DNA of 64,000 nucleotides from SVEL01 sp964573715 (GCA_964573715.1 CAZNKR010000001.1:1-64000), one strand, 5' to 3'. Shown: positions 25,832 to 35,616, counted from the stretch's first letter. Translations and numbers: made by a program. Notes: a model not told the origin generated them from the letters alone.

Positions 25832-27196
25832 TTATGCTTTATAGCTTACTGTATTACCAATTGTTTCCATCTGTGCCGTTTCAGAAATATCCTCAAAAGA
25901 AATCATCTCATCACCATTAATTCCATCTAAAAGGCTTTTTCTTACTCTATGGCTCTTTTGTTCATTTTCCTTTGAACCATTTTCGCCGTTGCTTAAATTT
26001 TCATCAAATCCATGATTTGCTACTGTAACTTCAACTGCATCCACTTTAATGCCTTGATTATTAAGAGCATCTTTAAGTGTTGAAAGCTGTGATTCCATAG
26101 CTACCTTTGCTGACTCTGTTTCTGCTGCTATCTGAGCTGTTATTGCTCCATCCTTTGCAACTACTGAAATAGCCACTTTTCCAAGGTGTTCTGGATATAG
26201 CTGCATCTCCATAGATGTCATATCCGGTTTAAACTGAGTCTTTACTTGTTCAATAACCTGTGAAATTATCTCTGCCTGACTCATATCATTGCTTGTTCCT
26301 GCTATTGCATTTGCAAGTCCTTCAACAATTTGAGTAGCTGTTCCTTGTGGCATTTGAGTATTTCCAAACATTGCTTGTTTATCTGTTGTATCTTGGTGAC
26401 TAGAATCATTATTTTGCTTTGTTTCGCTTTTGGACATTTCAGATATCTTACTTTGAATATCTTCACCATTAACAGTTACTGCATCGTTCTCCGTCTGAGT
26501 ATTGCTCGTCTTAGAATTTGCATCTTTTTCATTTAGGGTAGTATTACCTAGCAGTACATTATCCTCAATAGTTGTCTGTGTAAAATTTTTGCTTAAATCT
26601 TTAATTGTCTCATTAATAGAAGCAACAAGCTTTGAAACTTCTTCATTAAGAGATGAATCAATAAGTAGCTTTGATGGATCTTCAATTCCCTTTATGTCAA
26701 GTACAAGGTTCATAACATTTTTAGGATCATTAAGACTTGATAAATCTAAATTGTTATTTTCTAAGTAACTCATAAGTTCGTTAGAACTAATATTAAGCGT
26801 ACTAGAAATAGCTTCAATAGTTGATTCAATATCTAGTGATGATAATTCATTTGAAACATCTACTAACGAAAGATTTTGCATCATAGCACTTACTGCACTA
26901 ATAGCTTCTTTAGAAGTTTTCATTTCTTCCTTAAGCTTATTCATAGCATCATCAAACTTTTTAATATCTTTACTAGTATTTTTATTAACATCTATATTGC
27001 TAATATTAGCATCCTTTTTATTATCCACTTTTCCTGTGTTTTTTTGTGTATTAGATGAATTCTTAGCATTTGTTTGTTTGGTGCTTTCATTCATAACCTG
27101 GCTAAATTTTGCAGAAGAATTTGATGCCTGTTTTGTTTGATTAGTCTGTAAAGCTAAATACAACGAATCCGATGTTTTAACGTTTCCACTTACCAT
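25832..27196 (-). CDS. fliK: Flagellar hook-length control protein FliK
   Basis: FliK measures the hook and triggers the export switch of FlhB. The start at 27196 (MVSGNVKTSD) has AAAGGAGG at good spacing. The product of about 454 residues has a long low-complexity Ser/Asn/Lys-rich N-terminal half. The C-terminal Flg_hook domain carries MEMQLYPEHLGKVAISVVAK and LNNQGIKVDAVEV. It lies between the MotE-like gene and flgD, the standard place. Confidence 0.9.
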   Translation of the reverse strand: MVSGNVKTSDSLYLALQTNQTKQASNSSAKFSQVMNESTKQTNAKNSSNTQKNTGKVDNKKDANISNIDVNKNTSKDIKKFDDAMNKLKEEMKTSKEAISAVSAMMQNLSLVDVSNELSSLDIESTIEAISSTLNISSNELMSYLENNNLDLSSLNDPKNVMNLVLDIKGIEDPSKLLIDSSLNEEVSKLVASINETIKDLSKNFTQTTIEDNVLLGNTTLNEKDANSKTSNTQTENDAVTVNGEDIQSKISEMSKSETKQNNDSSHQDTTDKQAMFGNTQMPQGTATQIVEGLANAIAGTSNDMSQAEIISQVIEQVKTQFKPDMTSMEMQLYPEHLGKVAISVVAKDGAITAQIAAETESAKVAMESQLSTLKDALNNQGIKVDAVEVTVANHGFDENLSNGENGSKENEQKSHRVRKSLLDGINGDEMISFEDISETAQMETIGNTVSYKA

Positions 27197-27254
27197 ATGT
27201 TTCCTCCTTTCTTTAAAAATAAGTATATTTGTAATCAGGTTTACCCTGTAATTA

Positions 27255-28025
27255 CTATGGTGCAAGTAAAACTGTAATTTTACCACAGAACACAGCGTCA
27301 ATATCACTAAGTGCATCTAATATTGCTGCTCGCTTATCTGTATCCATATTTTCCAATATAGAAACAACTGTATCTAAATCTCCTGTCATCTCATATATAG
27401 ATGCTGCTGCTTTTTTAGGCTTCATACTGCTATATGCATTTGCAAGCTCCTTGTAATTTTCATCATACATATATTTTTCTAAAACTTGCTTGTACAAGGT
27501 TTCTGCATAATCTGGGTTTATAGACTCATAGTAAAATTTGTAATTATCATATGGTAATGCATCATCACCAAATACAACTTCGTCATAAAACTGTTCTTTA
27601 ACCTTTTCAAAAGCATCTCTATCAGTCTCAAAGTTTGATAATCTTTCAACCTCTGATTTTAATTCTGCGATAGTTTCATTATCCGATGTAATAGTATCAT
27701 CTGCTGTTTGAAGTTCCTTTTCAAGTTCCTTTATGTATGTAATAGCATCTGCTAAAGACTTGTATGGATAGCCATCAGTTCCTTCATTTGGATCATCTGG
27801 TAAAATAGCAGAGATAATAGGAACATCCTTGAATATTGGTCTCATAACACTACTACCAAATCCACCAACATCAAGTTTAATAAGAACACAAAATATTCCT
27901 AACCATACTACTAAAAAAGCAACTCCAATAAGAATTGTTGAAAATTTTCCACCTTTTTTTGTTTCTACATCATCTTCATTAATTAGATCAAGATCGTTAT
28001 TGTCTATTTGATTGTTTCTTGGCAT
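27255..28025 (-). CDS. MotE/YlxF-like flagellar protein (MgtE N-terminal-like)
   Basis: The start is the ATG at 28025, with AGGTGA five bases upstream. The 256-residue protein has one membrane helix (about residues 30-52), a coiled coil (about 95-140) and a C-terminal region related to the MgtE N domain (MKPKKAAASIYEMTGD, ILENMDTDKRAAILDAL). This matches YlxF of B. subtilis and MotE of other groups, located between fliJ and fliK. In other bacteria MotE supports motor assembly. Its role here is inferred from family and position. Confidence 0.75.
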   Translation of the reverse strand: MPRNNQIDNNDLDLINEDDVETKKGGKFSTILIGVAFLVVWLGIFCVLIKLDVGGFGSSVMRPIFKDVPIISAILPDDPNEGTDGYPYKSLADAITYIKELEKELQTADDTITSDNETIAELKSEVERLSNFETDRDAFEKVKEQFYDEVVFGDDALPYDNYKFYYESINPDYAETLYKQVLEKYMYDENYKELANAYSSMKPKKAAASIYEMTGDLDTVVSILENMDTDKRAAILDALSDIDAVFCGKITVLLAP

Positions 28026-28060
28026 TTTAGTCACCTATCATTCTAATTTACTGTATTCAT

Positions 28061-28504
28061 TTAATCTACTTTACTGTGTTGAAAACTAACTATTTCATCA
28101 ACTTCTTTACTTTCTTGTTCCTCAAGTTCTTTTTTGAATTCATCAAATTCTTTATCCTTAAGGATTTCATGAGTCTTTCTCTCAACCATTATTTTATTAA
28201 GCTTTCCTCTTGCTATATCAACATTTTTTTCAGCAATATTGATGTTTTTCTTTTGATTCTTTGCCTCAAGTTTTTTAATTTTAATGGCGTTATTACATCG
28301 CTTCATTTCTATAATATCAAGTTTGCCTTGATCTAATTTGCGAAGCATTTCTTCATATTCTTCTATATCGTCATAAATAGCTAAAAGCTTAAGTTCTTCT
28401 ACACGCAATTTTGCTGTTTCATTTGCAAAATCAGTTTTTGCTTGTGTTTCAAGTTTTTCTTTGATTTCTAAAATATTTTGCATTTTATACTGAAATTTTG
28501 CCAT
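28061..28504 (-). CDS. fliJ: Flagellar export chaperone FliJ
   Basis: The 147-residue protein is almost entirely charged coiled coil, beginning MAKFQYKMQNILEIKEKLET, as FliJ proteins do. FliJ escorts chaperones and activates the FliI ATPase and FlhA. It follows fliI by 12 bp. Sequence conservation is low, and the identification leans on the fold and position. Confidence 0.87.
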   Translation of the reverse strand: MAKFQYKMQNILEIKEKLETQAKTDFANETAKLRVEELKLLAIYDDIEEYEEMLRKLDQGKLDIIEMKRCNNAIKIKKLEAKNQKKNINIAEKNVDIARGKLNKIMVERKTHEILKDKEFDEFKKELEEQESKEVDEIVSFQHSKVD

Positions 28505-28516
28505 TGCTATTCCTCA

Positions 28517-29848
28517 TTATTCTTGATGTATATCATCAGTTTCGAATATTGCCTTCATCATTGCTATCTCATCTTCAAATTGAAACTTTTCATCTGTTCC
28601 TTGCATTAAAAATTCATTAACAAGATCAATTTTAGAAATTGCGAAATCAATGTTTTTATTAGTGCCACTTTTATATGCACCAATATTTATTAAATCTTCC
28701 GCCTCATTATAGCTTGCAAGAACATTTTTTATTTCTCCCGCAACTTTTTTATGGTCTTTTGGTACAATTTGACTCATTACTCTGGATATACTCTGTAAGA
28801 CATCAATTGCTGGATAATGATTTTTATGTCCTAATTTTCTTGATAACATAATATGTCCATCCAAAATGCTTCTTGCTGTATCTGTAATTGGTTCATTAAA
28901 ATCATCACCATCTACTAAAACAGTATAAAGTCCTGTTATTGAGCCTTTATCTGATGTTCCCGCTCTTTCAAGAAGTTTTGGCATTTCGCTATATACACTA
29001 GGTGGATATCCTCTTGTTACTGGTGGTTCACCTGAAGCTAGTCCAATTTCTCTTTGAGCCATGGAAAATCTAGTAAGTGAATCCATCATCAATAATACAT
29101 CTTTTCCTTGATCCCTGAAATATTCAGCAATTGCGGTTGCAGTTTTTGCAGCTTTATTACGAATAAGCGCAGGTTTATCAGAAGTTGCCACTACCACTAC
29201 ACTTCTTCTCATTCCTTCTTCTCCAAGATCTCGTTCAATAAATTCTCGAACCTCACGACCTCGCTCACCTATTAATGCAATAACATTTATATCCGCTTTT
29301 GTATTTCTTGCAAACATACCAAGTAAAGTACTTTTACCAACACCACTGCCGGCAAAAATACCTATTCTTTGTCCTTTTCCAACTGTAATTAATCCGTCTA
29401 CTGCCTTTACTCCAAGGGGTAATATTTCATGAATTATTTCTCTAGACATTGGATCTGGTGGCATAGCCTCAACCTTTTGATATTCGCCACCAACGATCTC
29501 GCTATCATCTATAGGTCTTCCTAGTCCATCAACTGTTTTACCTAAAATATCGTTTCCTACCTTAATTGTTAATACACTTCCAGTATTTTCAACAATGCTT
29601 CCTGGTCCAATACCATCTACAGATTCAAAAGGCATAAGAAGTATTCTTTTATCTTTAAATCCTACTACTTCAGCTTTTACCACTAAATTCGGATTATCCT
29701 TTGATTTAATTGAACACACATCATTTAAATTAGCATCTGGGCCAATAGATTCGATAGTAAGCCCTACTATTTTGGATACTTTTCCAAGTTTTTTTGTATA
29801 GCTTTTTTCAAGTAATGTATAATATTTTGCAGAATTTATCAGTGTCAT
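28517..29848 (-). CDS. fliI: Flagellar export ATPase FliI
   Basis: FliI energises unfolding and loading of export substrates. The 443-residue protein is F1-beta-like, with the Walker A motif GIFAGSGVGKSTLLGM near residue 170. It also has the conserved ALIGERGREVREFIERDL, LLMMDSLTRFSMAQREIGLA and GEPPVTRGYPPSVY segments that separate FliI from FoF1 ATPases. The gene ends 12 bp before fliJ and starts 17 bp after fliH. Confidence 0.97.
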   Translation of the reverse strand: MTLINSAKYYTLLEKSYTKKLGKVSKIVGLTIESIGPDANLNDVCSIKSKDNPNLVVKAEVVGFKDKRILLMPFESVDGIGPGSIVENTGSVLTIKVGNDILGKTVDGLGRPIDDSEIVGGEYQKVEAMPPDPMSREIIHEILPLGVKAVDGLITVGKGQRIGIFAGSGVGKSTLLGMFARNTKADINVIALIGERGREVREFIERDLGEEGMRRSVVVVATSDKPALIRNKAAKTATAIAEYFRDQGKDVLLMMDSLTRFSMAQREIGLASGEPPVTRGYPPSVYSEMPKLLERAGTSDKGSITGLYTVLVDGDDFNEPITDTARSILDGHIMLSRKLGHKNHYPAIDVLQSISRVMSQIVPKDHKKVAGEIKNVLASYNEAEDLINIGAYKSGTNKNIDFAISKIDLVNEFLMQGTDEKFQFEDEIAMMKAIFETDDIHQE

Positions 29849-29865
29849 TCTAGCTCCTAGTTGGC

Positions 29866-30750
29866 TTAGTTAAAGTAATCTACACCTGAACAAGCCAGTA
29901 TCTTTATATTACTAATAAGATTTTCTAATTGAATATCAAGTGAACAATCAAAAACCCCTAAATCAGTATCAATCAAGCACTGATTTCTTTTCATTGAAGC
30001 ATCTTCAACTATCTCAATATTGATATCTCTTCCAACAGCTCCCATAATTATTTCCTTGTTATCTCTTAGGAAATGTGCGTCGTCCTTATTTGTTTTTATA
30101 ATGTAATTTTTGCTAACCTCTGTTCCACTCATTACACTATTGACTAAAGTAATAATCAAATCTTTTTTATCTACGGATAGAACCTGTGTTACTTCAGCAA
30201 AAATCTTTAGTAATACATCTACAAGTTCTGGTTCCATTCTTTTAACACGTTCATCGTATTGCTTATCTAGCTGTTCACTTTTCTTATCCAAGTCAGCTTT
30301 CATTTCTTCGACTTTAGCTATTCCTTTATTACTGCCCTGCAAATAGCCTTCCTCATAACCATCTGATTTGGCTTTTTCCATAATCTTTTTGGCTTGATTC
30401 ATACTTTCCTGAACAATATTTCCTGCTCTTTCATTAGCTTCCGAAATAATTTGTTTGGCTTCCTTATGAGCATTTTCTATAACTTCATTTGCTAGAGCTT
30501 TGGCATTTTCTAAATCATTATCCTCGTTTGGAGCTTCCTCTAAAGATTCATATTCTTCGCCATCCTCTAATAAATCTTCTACATGTTTAGCATTTATTCC
30601 AACTGTAAATCCATCTGTTTCCTCAGTGGGACGATTTTCCATGGATTCTTTTATTTTAATTATTTTTTTTGAAATGATGTCATTACAATCAACAACCTTT
30701 TTGTCTTTTTCATCACAATAAACTGATGAATATTTAAGTAAATTAGACAA
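29866..30750 (-). CDS. fliH: Flagellar export stator protein FliH
   Basis: FliH anchors FliI to the C-ring and controls it. The 294-residue protein has an acidic N-terminus and a long coiled coil rich in Ala, Lys and Glu. The glycine-repeat segment DGYEEGYLQGSNKG is typical of FliH. A C-terminal vacuolar-ATPase-E-like domain follows. It overlaps fliG by 8 bp and precedes fliI. Confidence 0.9.
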   Translation of the reverse strand: MSNLLKYSSVYCDEKDKKVVDCNDIISKKIIKIKESMENRPTEETDGFTVGINAKHVEDLLEDGEEYESLEEAPNEDNDLENAKALANEVIENAHKEAKQIISEANERAGNIVQESMNQAKKIMEKAKSDGYEEGYLQGSNKGIAKVEEMKADLDKKSEQLDKQYDERVKRMEPELVDVLLKIFAEVTQVLSVDKKDLIITLVNSVMSGTEVSKNYIIKTNKDDAHFLRDNKEIIMGAVGRDINIEIVEDASMKRNQCLIDTDLGVFDCSLDIQLENLISNIKILACSGVDYFN

Positions 30751-31771
30751 TTATCTCGTCACCTCCGCCACGAGCGATTATAATTTCGCCAGTATCTTCT
30801 AGCTTACGAATAATATTAACAATCTTTTGCTGAGCTTCTTCAACATCCTTCATACGTACAGGTCCCATGAAGTCCATATCTTCCTTAATCATGGCAGCTA
30901 AACGCTTAGATAAGTTATTGAAAATAACGTTCTGAACTTCTTCTGTAGAACCTTTAAGAGCAATACCCAAATCGTTGTTATCAACTTCACGCAATACTCT
31001 TTGAATTGTCTTATCATCAAGTGCAAGAATATCTTCAAATACAAACATTTTACGTCTGATTTCATCAGCAAGTTCTGGCTCTTCAATTTCAAGATTTTCC
31101 ATAATATGTTTTTCTGTTCCTCTATCAACAGAATTTAAAATATCTACAATCGCGTCTACACCACCAACAATAGTGTAATCCTGATTCACTAGTGATGAAA
31201 GTTTTCTCTCTAATACTCTTTCTACTTCTTTGATTACATCTGGTGATGTTCTATCCATTTTCGCAATACGTTTTGCAACATCTGCCTGTTTTTCTAATGG
31301 TAAAGCTGATACTATAAGGGATGCCTGGGCTGATGGTAAATATGATAAAATCAGTGCAATAGTCTGTGGATGTTCATCTTGAATAAAGTTTAAAAGCTGA
31401 GACGGATCTGTCTTTCTAATAAACTCAAAGGGTCTAACCTGAAGAGATGCTGTAAGTTTTGCAATAACACCTTGGGCTTTGTCCTGTCCAAGTGCTTTTT
31501 CAAGAAGTTCTTTTGCATATCCAATACCACCTTCGGCAATATACTGTTGTGCTAAACAAACCTCGTAAAACTCATTCATTACTGATTCTTTTGTTTGTGG
31601 AGATACACTTCTAGTATTGGCTATTTCAAGTGTAAGCTGTTCAATTTCTTCTTCTTTTAAATGTTTAAATACCTTTGAAGATCTCTCAGGTCCTAGAGCA
31701 ATCAATAATATTGCCGCTTTGGTTGTTCCCGAAATTTCCTCATTAGCCATTGCTCCTTTTGAATGTGCCAT
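30743..31771 (-). CDS. fliG: Flagellar motor switch protein FliG
   Basis: FliG joins the MS ring to the C-ring and takes torque from MotA. The 342-residue protein contains the three FliG domains. Signatures are KAAILLIALGPERSSKVFKH in the N-terminal part, the EHPQTIALILSYL motif in the middle, and the C-terminal charged helix region with MFVFEDILALDDKTIQRVLR. All the usual parts are present, with a GGAGG site before ATG. Confidence 0.97.
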   Translation of the reverse strand: MAHSKGAMANEEISGTTKAAILLIALGPERSSKVFKHLKEEEIEQLTLEIANTRSVSPQTKESVMNEFYEVCLAQQYIAEGGIGYAKELLEKALGQDKAQGVIAKLTASLQVRPFEFIRKTDPSQLLNFIQDEHPQTIALILSYLPSAQASLIVSALPLEKQADVAKRIAKMDRTSPDVIKEVERVLERKLSSLVNQDYTIVGGVDAIVDILNSVDRGTEKHIMENLEIEEPELADEIRRKMFVFEDILALDDKTIQRVLREVDNNDLGIALKGSTEEVQNVIFNNLSKRLAAMIKEDMDFMGPVRMKDVEEAQQKIVNIIRKLEDTGEIIIARGGGDEIIV

Positions 31772-31783
31772 AACAAACCTCCG

Positions 31784-33388
31784 TTAATCCCAATCGTCAT
31801 TTAACCAGTTTCTAAGTAGTAAAGCAACAGCTTCTGGATTTTCGTCCACAAACTTTTCAATTGCTTTTCTGGTTTCTGATTTTTCTTCTAAGTCTATATC
31901 TTCTACTGGAATTTGCTTTTCCTTTGTAGCAGTAAGTAGTTCTTCTACTGAAAGTTCAGGTTCTACTTCATTTACTTCTACTGGACGTAAGCTTCTCCAT
32001 ACTATAAATCCTAATAATCCTAAAATGAAAACTGCTAAAATAATAGGTAATACATTCGAAACAATATCTCCATTACCTACAGATCCCTCAAATAGAGGTA
32101 CTTGATAATATAAAAATGAAATACTGTCTTCTGGAATACCTGTTGTATCTGAAATCATAGCAACAATTCCTTCTGGAACTTCAGCTGGAACTATTGCTGC
32201 ATTAGCTTCTTTAAATTCTTCCCAAGTTGTATCATCAAGGACACCTTGCTCAGTTAATGCATCTTCATTATAAATAACATATTTATTAACAACTACAGAA
32301 ATGGATGATGCATTTTTATCAAGCTTTCCAACCTCACCTGTTGTATGTGTAATTGTAGAGCTTACAGCATATTCATGCTTGTTAATTGTTAACGAGCTTG
32401 TACTACCTTCTTCTGTTCCAATATAATATGTAGTATCATCATCATTAGAGTCTGTTCCAGGTACACCACCTGATGAAGTACCACCCTCCGATTCGTATAT
32501 GTAGTCATTATTCAATACATTATCATCATTGTAATAATGAGTGTCCACAATGTCTGTTTTTGAAAAATCTACGTTTAGATTTGGTGTAACTGTAATTGTG
32601 TTAAACATCTGTGTTGTTGCTAGTGCTTTAGAAACCTTGTTCACTGCTTCATCATAAAATCTATCATAAATACGATTTTGAATAGTTGTGCTAACTCCAC
32701 CTGATGCACTATCAGAAGTTTCCTTACCCTCAAAAAGAGTATTGCCTGTTGAATCAATAATAGTAATATTAGCCGTTGTAGTATTTCCTACTGCTGTTGC
32801 CAGATATTTGGCCATAGTTTCTGGTGCACCATCAGGAATAGCACTACTAAGAGTCAGCTTGATTGCAACCGAAGTTTCTTCCTCATCATCTAAAACAGAA
32901 AGCTTATTTGAAGGTACAGTCATTTGAACATATGCACTTTTAACATAATCAAAAGACTCCACAGTCTCCTTTATCTTGTCCTCTAAGTATTTTTGATAAA
33001 GTCTTTCTCTGTCCTCGGTAGTTGTTGAAAAGCCCATATTATTAATGTATGAATCCATAGTATAGCCTGTAGCTGTAAGTCCATCTTGGGCTATCAAATA
33101 GGAAGCATTTACTAAATCATCATCACCTACCATTACTGTCAATCCATTATTTTGTGTTGTATATTGGATGTTATTTGTAGTTAGTACACCAGTGACATTT
33201 GCTGCAGATGTTAAATCATCACATGCAATAAGTTCAACATATGTAGTTCTACTAAGAACAAAACCCAATATTGCAATTGCCAAAATAACAGTAGCGGTAA
33301 TACTGATAATGAGAGCTTTTTGTTTTTTATTGTATTTATTCCAAAAATCGATGATTCTCTTTTGAACTTGTTTAACCCTTTCGTTCAT
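31784..33388 (-). CDS. fliF: Flagellar MS-ring protein FliF
   Basis: FliF builds the MS ring in the membrane. The 534-residue protein has two membrane helices, near residues 25-45 and 445-465. Between them are the ring-building motifs, including TTTEDRERLYQKYLEDKI, and a variable Ser/Gly/Asp-rich insertion (about 300-330). The C-terminal cytoplasmic tail ends in FVDENPEAVALLLRNWLNDD, the FliG-binding segment. The gene lies 12 bp upstream of fliG. Confidence 0.96.
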   Translation of the reverse strand: MNERVKQVQKRIIDFWNKYNKKQKALIISITATVILAIAILGFVLSRTTYVELIACDDLTSAANVTGVLTTNNIQYTTQNNGLTVMVGDDDLVNASYLIAQDGLTATGYTMDSYINNMGFSTTTEDRERLYQKYLEDKIKETVESFDYVKSAYVQMTVPSNKLSVLDDEEETSVAIKLTLSSAIPDGAPETMAKYLATAVGNTTTANITIIDSTGNTLFEGKETSDSASGGVSTTIQNRIYDRFYDEAVNKVSKALATTQMFNTITVTPNLNVDFSKTDIVDTHYYNDDNVLNNDYIYESEGGTSSGGVPGTDSNDDDTTYYIGTEEGSTSSLTINKHEYAVSSTITHTTGEVGKLDKNASSISVVVNKYVIYNEDALTEQGVLDDTTWEEFKEANAAIVPAEVPEGIVAMISDTTGIPEDSISFLYYQVPLFEGSVGNGDIVSNVLPIILAVFILGLLGFIVWRSLRPVEVNEVEPELSVEELLTATKEKQIPVEDIDLEEKSETRKAIEKFVDENPEAVALLLRNWLNDDWD

Positions 33389-33400
33389 TCCAAATTACCT

Positions 33401-33739
33401 CTAGATTTGTATATTCATTATTTCTTGATATGCACTCATTAGTGCATTTTTAACTGCAACTGTATACTGTAAAGATAAATACGCTTTCTGCTGTGCAACA
33501 GTAACCTCATGAGTACTGTCTGCATTTCCTAGGGAAAAATCAATTTCCGCCTGTTCTGCCTGGGCTGCTAATGAATCTGTCTCATTAACCATATCCATTG
33601 CAGAGGAAAGGATGTTTGAAAACGAATCTGTATAGCCACTACTTTGTGATGCTGACTGGGTTTGTGAGTTACTTACCTGTCCAATAGCATTTTTGTAAAA
33701 CTCAAGTGCCGTTTGTGATAAACCAGTAATATCGGCCAT
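33401..33739 (-). CDS. fliE: Flagellar MS-ring/rod adaptor FliE
   Basis: The 112-residue protein has the C-terminal FliE segment NADSTHEVTVAQQKAYLSLQ and ends in NALMSAYQEIMNIQI. FliE links FliF to the rod. It is preceded by a GGAGGAAAAA site and lies between flgC and fliF, as is universal in Firmicutes. Confidence 0.92.
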   Translation of the reverse strand: MADITGLSQTALEFYKNAIGQVSNSQTQSASQSSGYTDSFSNILSSAMDMVNETDSLAAQAEQAEIDFSLGNADSTHEVTVAQQKAYLSLQYTVAVKNALMSAYQEIMNIQI

Positions 33740-33779
33740 TTTTTCCTCCTAATATACCAAAATTCAAATGGTATTTTTA

Positions 33780-34220
33780 TTAGTTTTTGCCTATTTCAAG
33801 TCCCTTTGATGCCATAGCCTTAGATGCATTAAACGCTGTTACATTTGCTTCATATGATCTAGAAGCATCAATAAGGTTTGTCATCTCAGTTACAACATTA
33901 ACATTGGGATATGTAACATATCCATCATCATCCGCATCTGGGTGAGAAGGATCGTATACTTTGCTCATAGGTGTCTCTGTGTCTTCAACAATTCTTGTTA
34001 CCTTTACACCACTGCCAACCGAACCTGCTGTAGACATAAGCACCTCTTGAAAACTTGGTGATGACTTTTGGGCAAATACAACTGTTTTTCTTCTATATGC
34101 TTCTCCATCAGAGCTACTAGTAGAATTAACATTTGCAATATTTTGAGAAATAATATCTGAACGTAACTGCTGTGCCGTCATACCTGAAGCACTAATGTCA
34201 AATGAAGTAAATAATCCCAT
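33780..34220 (-). CDS. flgC: Flagellar proximal rod protein FlgC
   Basis: The 146-residue protein has the rod-protein N-terminus (FDISASGMTAQQLRSDIISQ, then NIANVNS) and the C-terminal coiled coil TEMTNLIDASRSYEANVTAF. FlgC is one of the rod subunits. It follows flgB by 12 bp. Confidence 0.95.
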   Translation of the reverse strand: MGLFTSFDISASGMTAQQLRSDIISQNIANVNSTSSSDGEAYRRKTVVFAQKSSPSFQEVLMSTAGSVGSGVKVTRIVEDTETPMSKVYDPSHPDADDDGYVTYPNVNVVTEMTNLIDASRSYEANVTAFNASKAMASKGLEIGKN

Positions 34221-34232
34221 GTGTTAATCCTC

Positions 34233-34628
34233 CTATGATTTCTGCATTGCTGTTCTAAGCATGTTGAACTCGTAATTAATGCTATCTAATAAAGCATTGT
34301 ACTTTATCTGGTTAGACGCTAGTTCAACATTTTCTGTATTTATATCTACATTGTTACCATCTAATCTGGTAGACAATTCAGAATACTCTGTATATACTGT
34401 GGCATTGAGATTTGATAAATCTACATCATCTACCTTTTTACGTAAAGAGGATGTGGAGCCTCCCGCAAGCTCTTCAAGCAAATAGTTTTCAAAGGATACA
34501 TCTTTTCTTTTATAGTTAGGTGTATCATTGTTAGCAATATTGTTTGACAAAATTTCATTTCTTGTCCATGAAGCATCTGCTGCCTTACTCAATACATTTA
34601 TGTAATTGTAAGCATTTGAACTAATCAT
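34233..34628 (-). CDS. flgB: Flagellar proximal rod protein FlgB
   Basis: The 131-residue protein has the NNIANNDTPNYKRKDVSFEN motif near the N-terminus and a C-terminal coiled coil (NVELASNQIKYNALLDSI). FlgB is a rod subunit. It is the first gene of the fla operon, with a strong AAGGAGAACTT site and a clear promoter about 50 bp upstream. Confidence 0.95.
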   Translation of the reverse strand: MISSNAYNYINVLSKAADASWTRNEILSNNIANNDTPNYKRKDVSFENYLLEELAGGSTSSLRKKVDDVDLSNLNATVYTEYSELSTRLDGNNVDINTENVELASNQIKYNALLDSINYEFNMLRTAMQKS

Positions 34629-34675
34629 AAGTTCTCCTTTCTTTCCACACGAACTTCTAATTACACTTAATAAAT

Positions 34676-34704
34676 ATTATAAAGTCTAGAATACAAAATA
34701 TCAA
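34676..34704 (-). promoter_or_regulatory. Sigma-A promoter of the fla/che operon
   Basis: On the minus strand TTGATA is followed after exactly 17 bp by TATAAT. This matches the -35 consensus at five of six positions and the -10 at all six. The predicted start is about 40 bp before the flgB ATG. It corresponds in place to Pfla/che of B. subtilis. I see no convincing CodY box over it. Confidence 0.85.
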
Positions 34705-34760
34705 GCATATTTTGTGGTAATTTGGAAGTTATGTCACGATATGTTGTGTTTATGGGCTAA

Positions 34761-34809
34761 AAATAAAAAAACCATTCCCTTGTACGCTTCCATACGTAAG
34801 GAATGGTTT
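34761..34809 (-). terminator. Terminator after codY
   Basis: On the minus strand AAACCATTCC pairs with GGAATGGTTT, with further pairing inside the loop (TTACGTA/GTACAA region), and is followed by TTTTTTATTTTT. This separates codY transcription from the flagellar promoter downstream. Confidence 0.85.
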
Positions 34810-34848
34810 AAATCCATTTAACCACTTTTATATTATATATATCGACAC

Positions 34849-35616
34849 TTATTCAGTTTTCTTTAGTTCTTCAAATACAACATCGTTAATTACTCTAATA
34901 TATGTACCTTTCATACCAGAAGATCTAGAAACTATAACTCCTGCACTTTCAAACTTTCTCAGTGCATTTACAATCACTGACCTAGTAATTCCAACTCGGT
35001 CTGCAATCTTACTAGCAATCAAGATTCCTTCATTGCCATCTAACTCATCAAAAATATGTCTTATGGCTTCTAGTTCTGAAAAAGACAAAGTATTTATAGC
35101 AGATTTAACAATTTGTTGTTTTCTTTCTTCTTCTGCACTTTCTTCATTTACTGAACGTAACATTTCAAGACCAACAACTGTAGTTCCATACTCACTAAGT
35201 ATAATATCATCAATCTCATACTGCATATCCTGCTTATATATGAATAACGTACCTAGTCTTTCTCCCGCTACATTTATAGGAGCAATAATAGCTTGGAATT
35301 TTTTAGATTCCTCTTCATCAAATCCCAATGTTGCCAGATTAACATTTTCCTTTGTAGACAAAACACTAAGCAGTCTTTCATTTAGCAGTTTATCAACAAA
35401 TCCACCAACATTGTTCTTAAGCAAATCACTAATAACATCTACTCCACCAAAATATCCCACGCCAAGAACTTTACCTTTCTTGCTGATAACCAAAATATTT
35501 GACTCAATAATTTCGGATAAGACATCACAAATATCATTAAAAACTACCTTCTGTGAACTGTTATTGTGTAATAATTTGTTTATTTTTCTAGTTTTATCAA
35601 GTAACTGAACGCTCAT
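34849..35616 (-). CDS. codY: GTP- and branched-chain amino acid-sensing repressor CodY
   Basis: CodY represses nutrient-limitation genes when GTP and Ile/Leu/Val are plentiful. The 255-residue protein has the N-terminal GAF-like effector domain (LLDKTRKINKLLHN, then the ligand-binding loops) and a C-terminal winged helix-turn-helix. Its recognition region reads IADRVGITRSVIVNALRKFE SAGVI. It has an AGGAGG site, its own promoter and terminator. It lies just upstream of the flagellar operon, as in B. subtilis. Confidence 0.96.
   Translation of the reverse strand: MSVQLLDKTRKINKLLHNNSSQKVVFNDICDVLSEIIESNILVISKKGKVLGVGYFGGVDVISDLLKNNVGGFVDKLLNERLLSVLSTKENVNLATLGFDEEESKKFQAIIAPINVAGERLGTLFIYKQDMQYEIDDIILSEYGTTVVGLEMLRSVNEESAEEERKQQIVKSAINTLSFSELEAIRHIFDELDGNEGILIASKIADRVGITRSVIVNALRKFESAGVIVSRSSGMKGTYIRVINDVVFEELKKTE

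Noticed and set aside
34629..34766. CodY box at the fla/che promoter
   Set aside because: No 15-mer close to AATTTTCWGAAAATT was found over or next to the promoter; partial AT-rich matches are expected by chance in this DNA.
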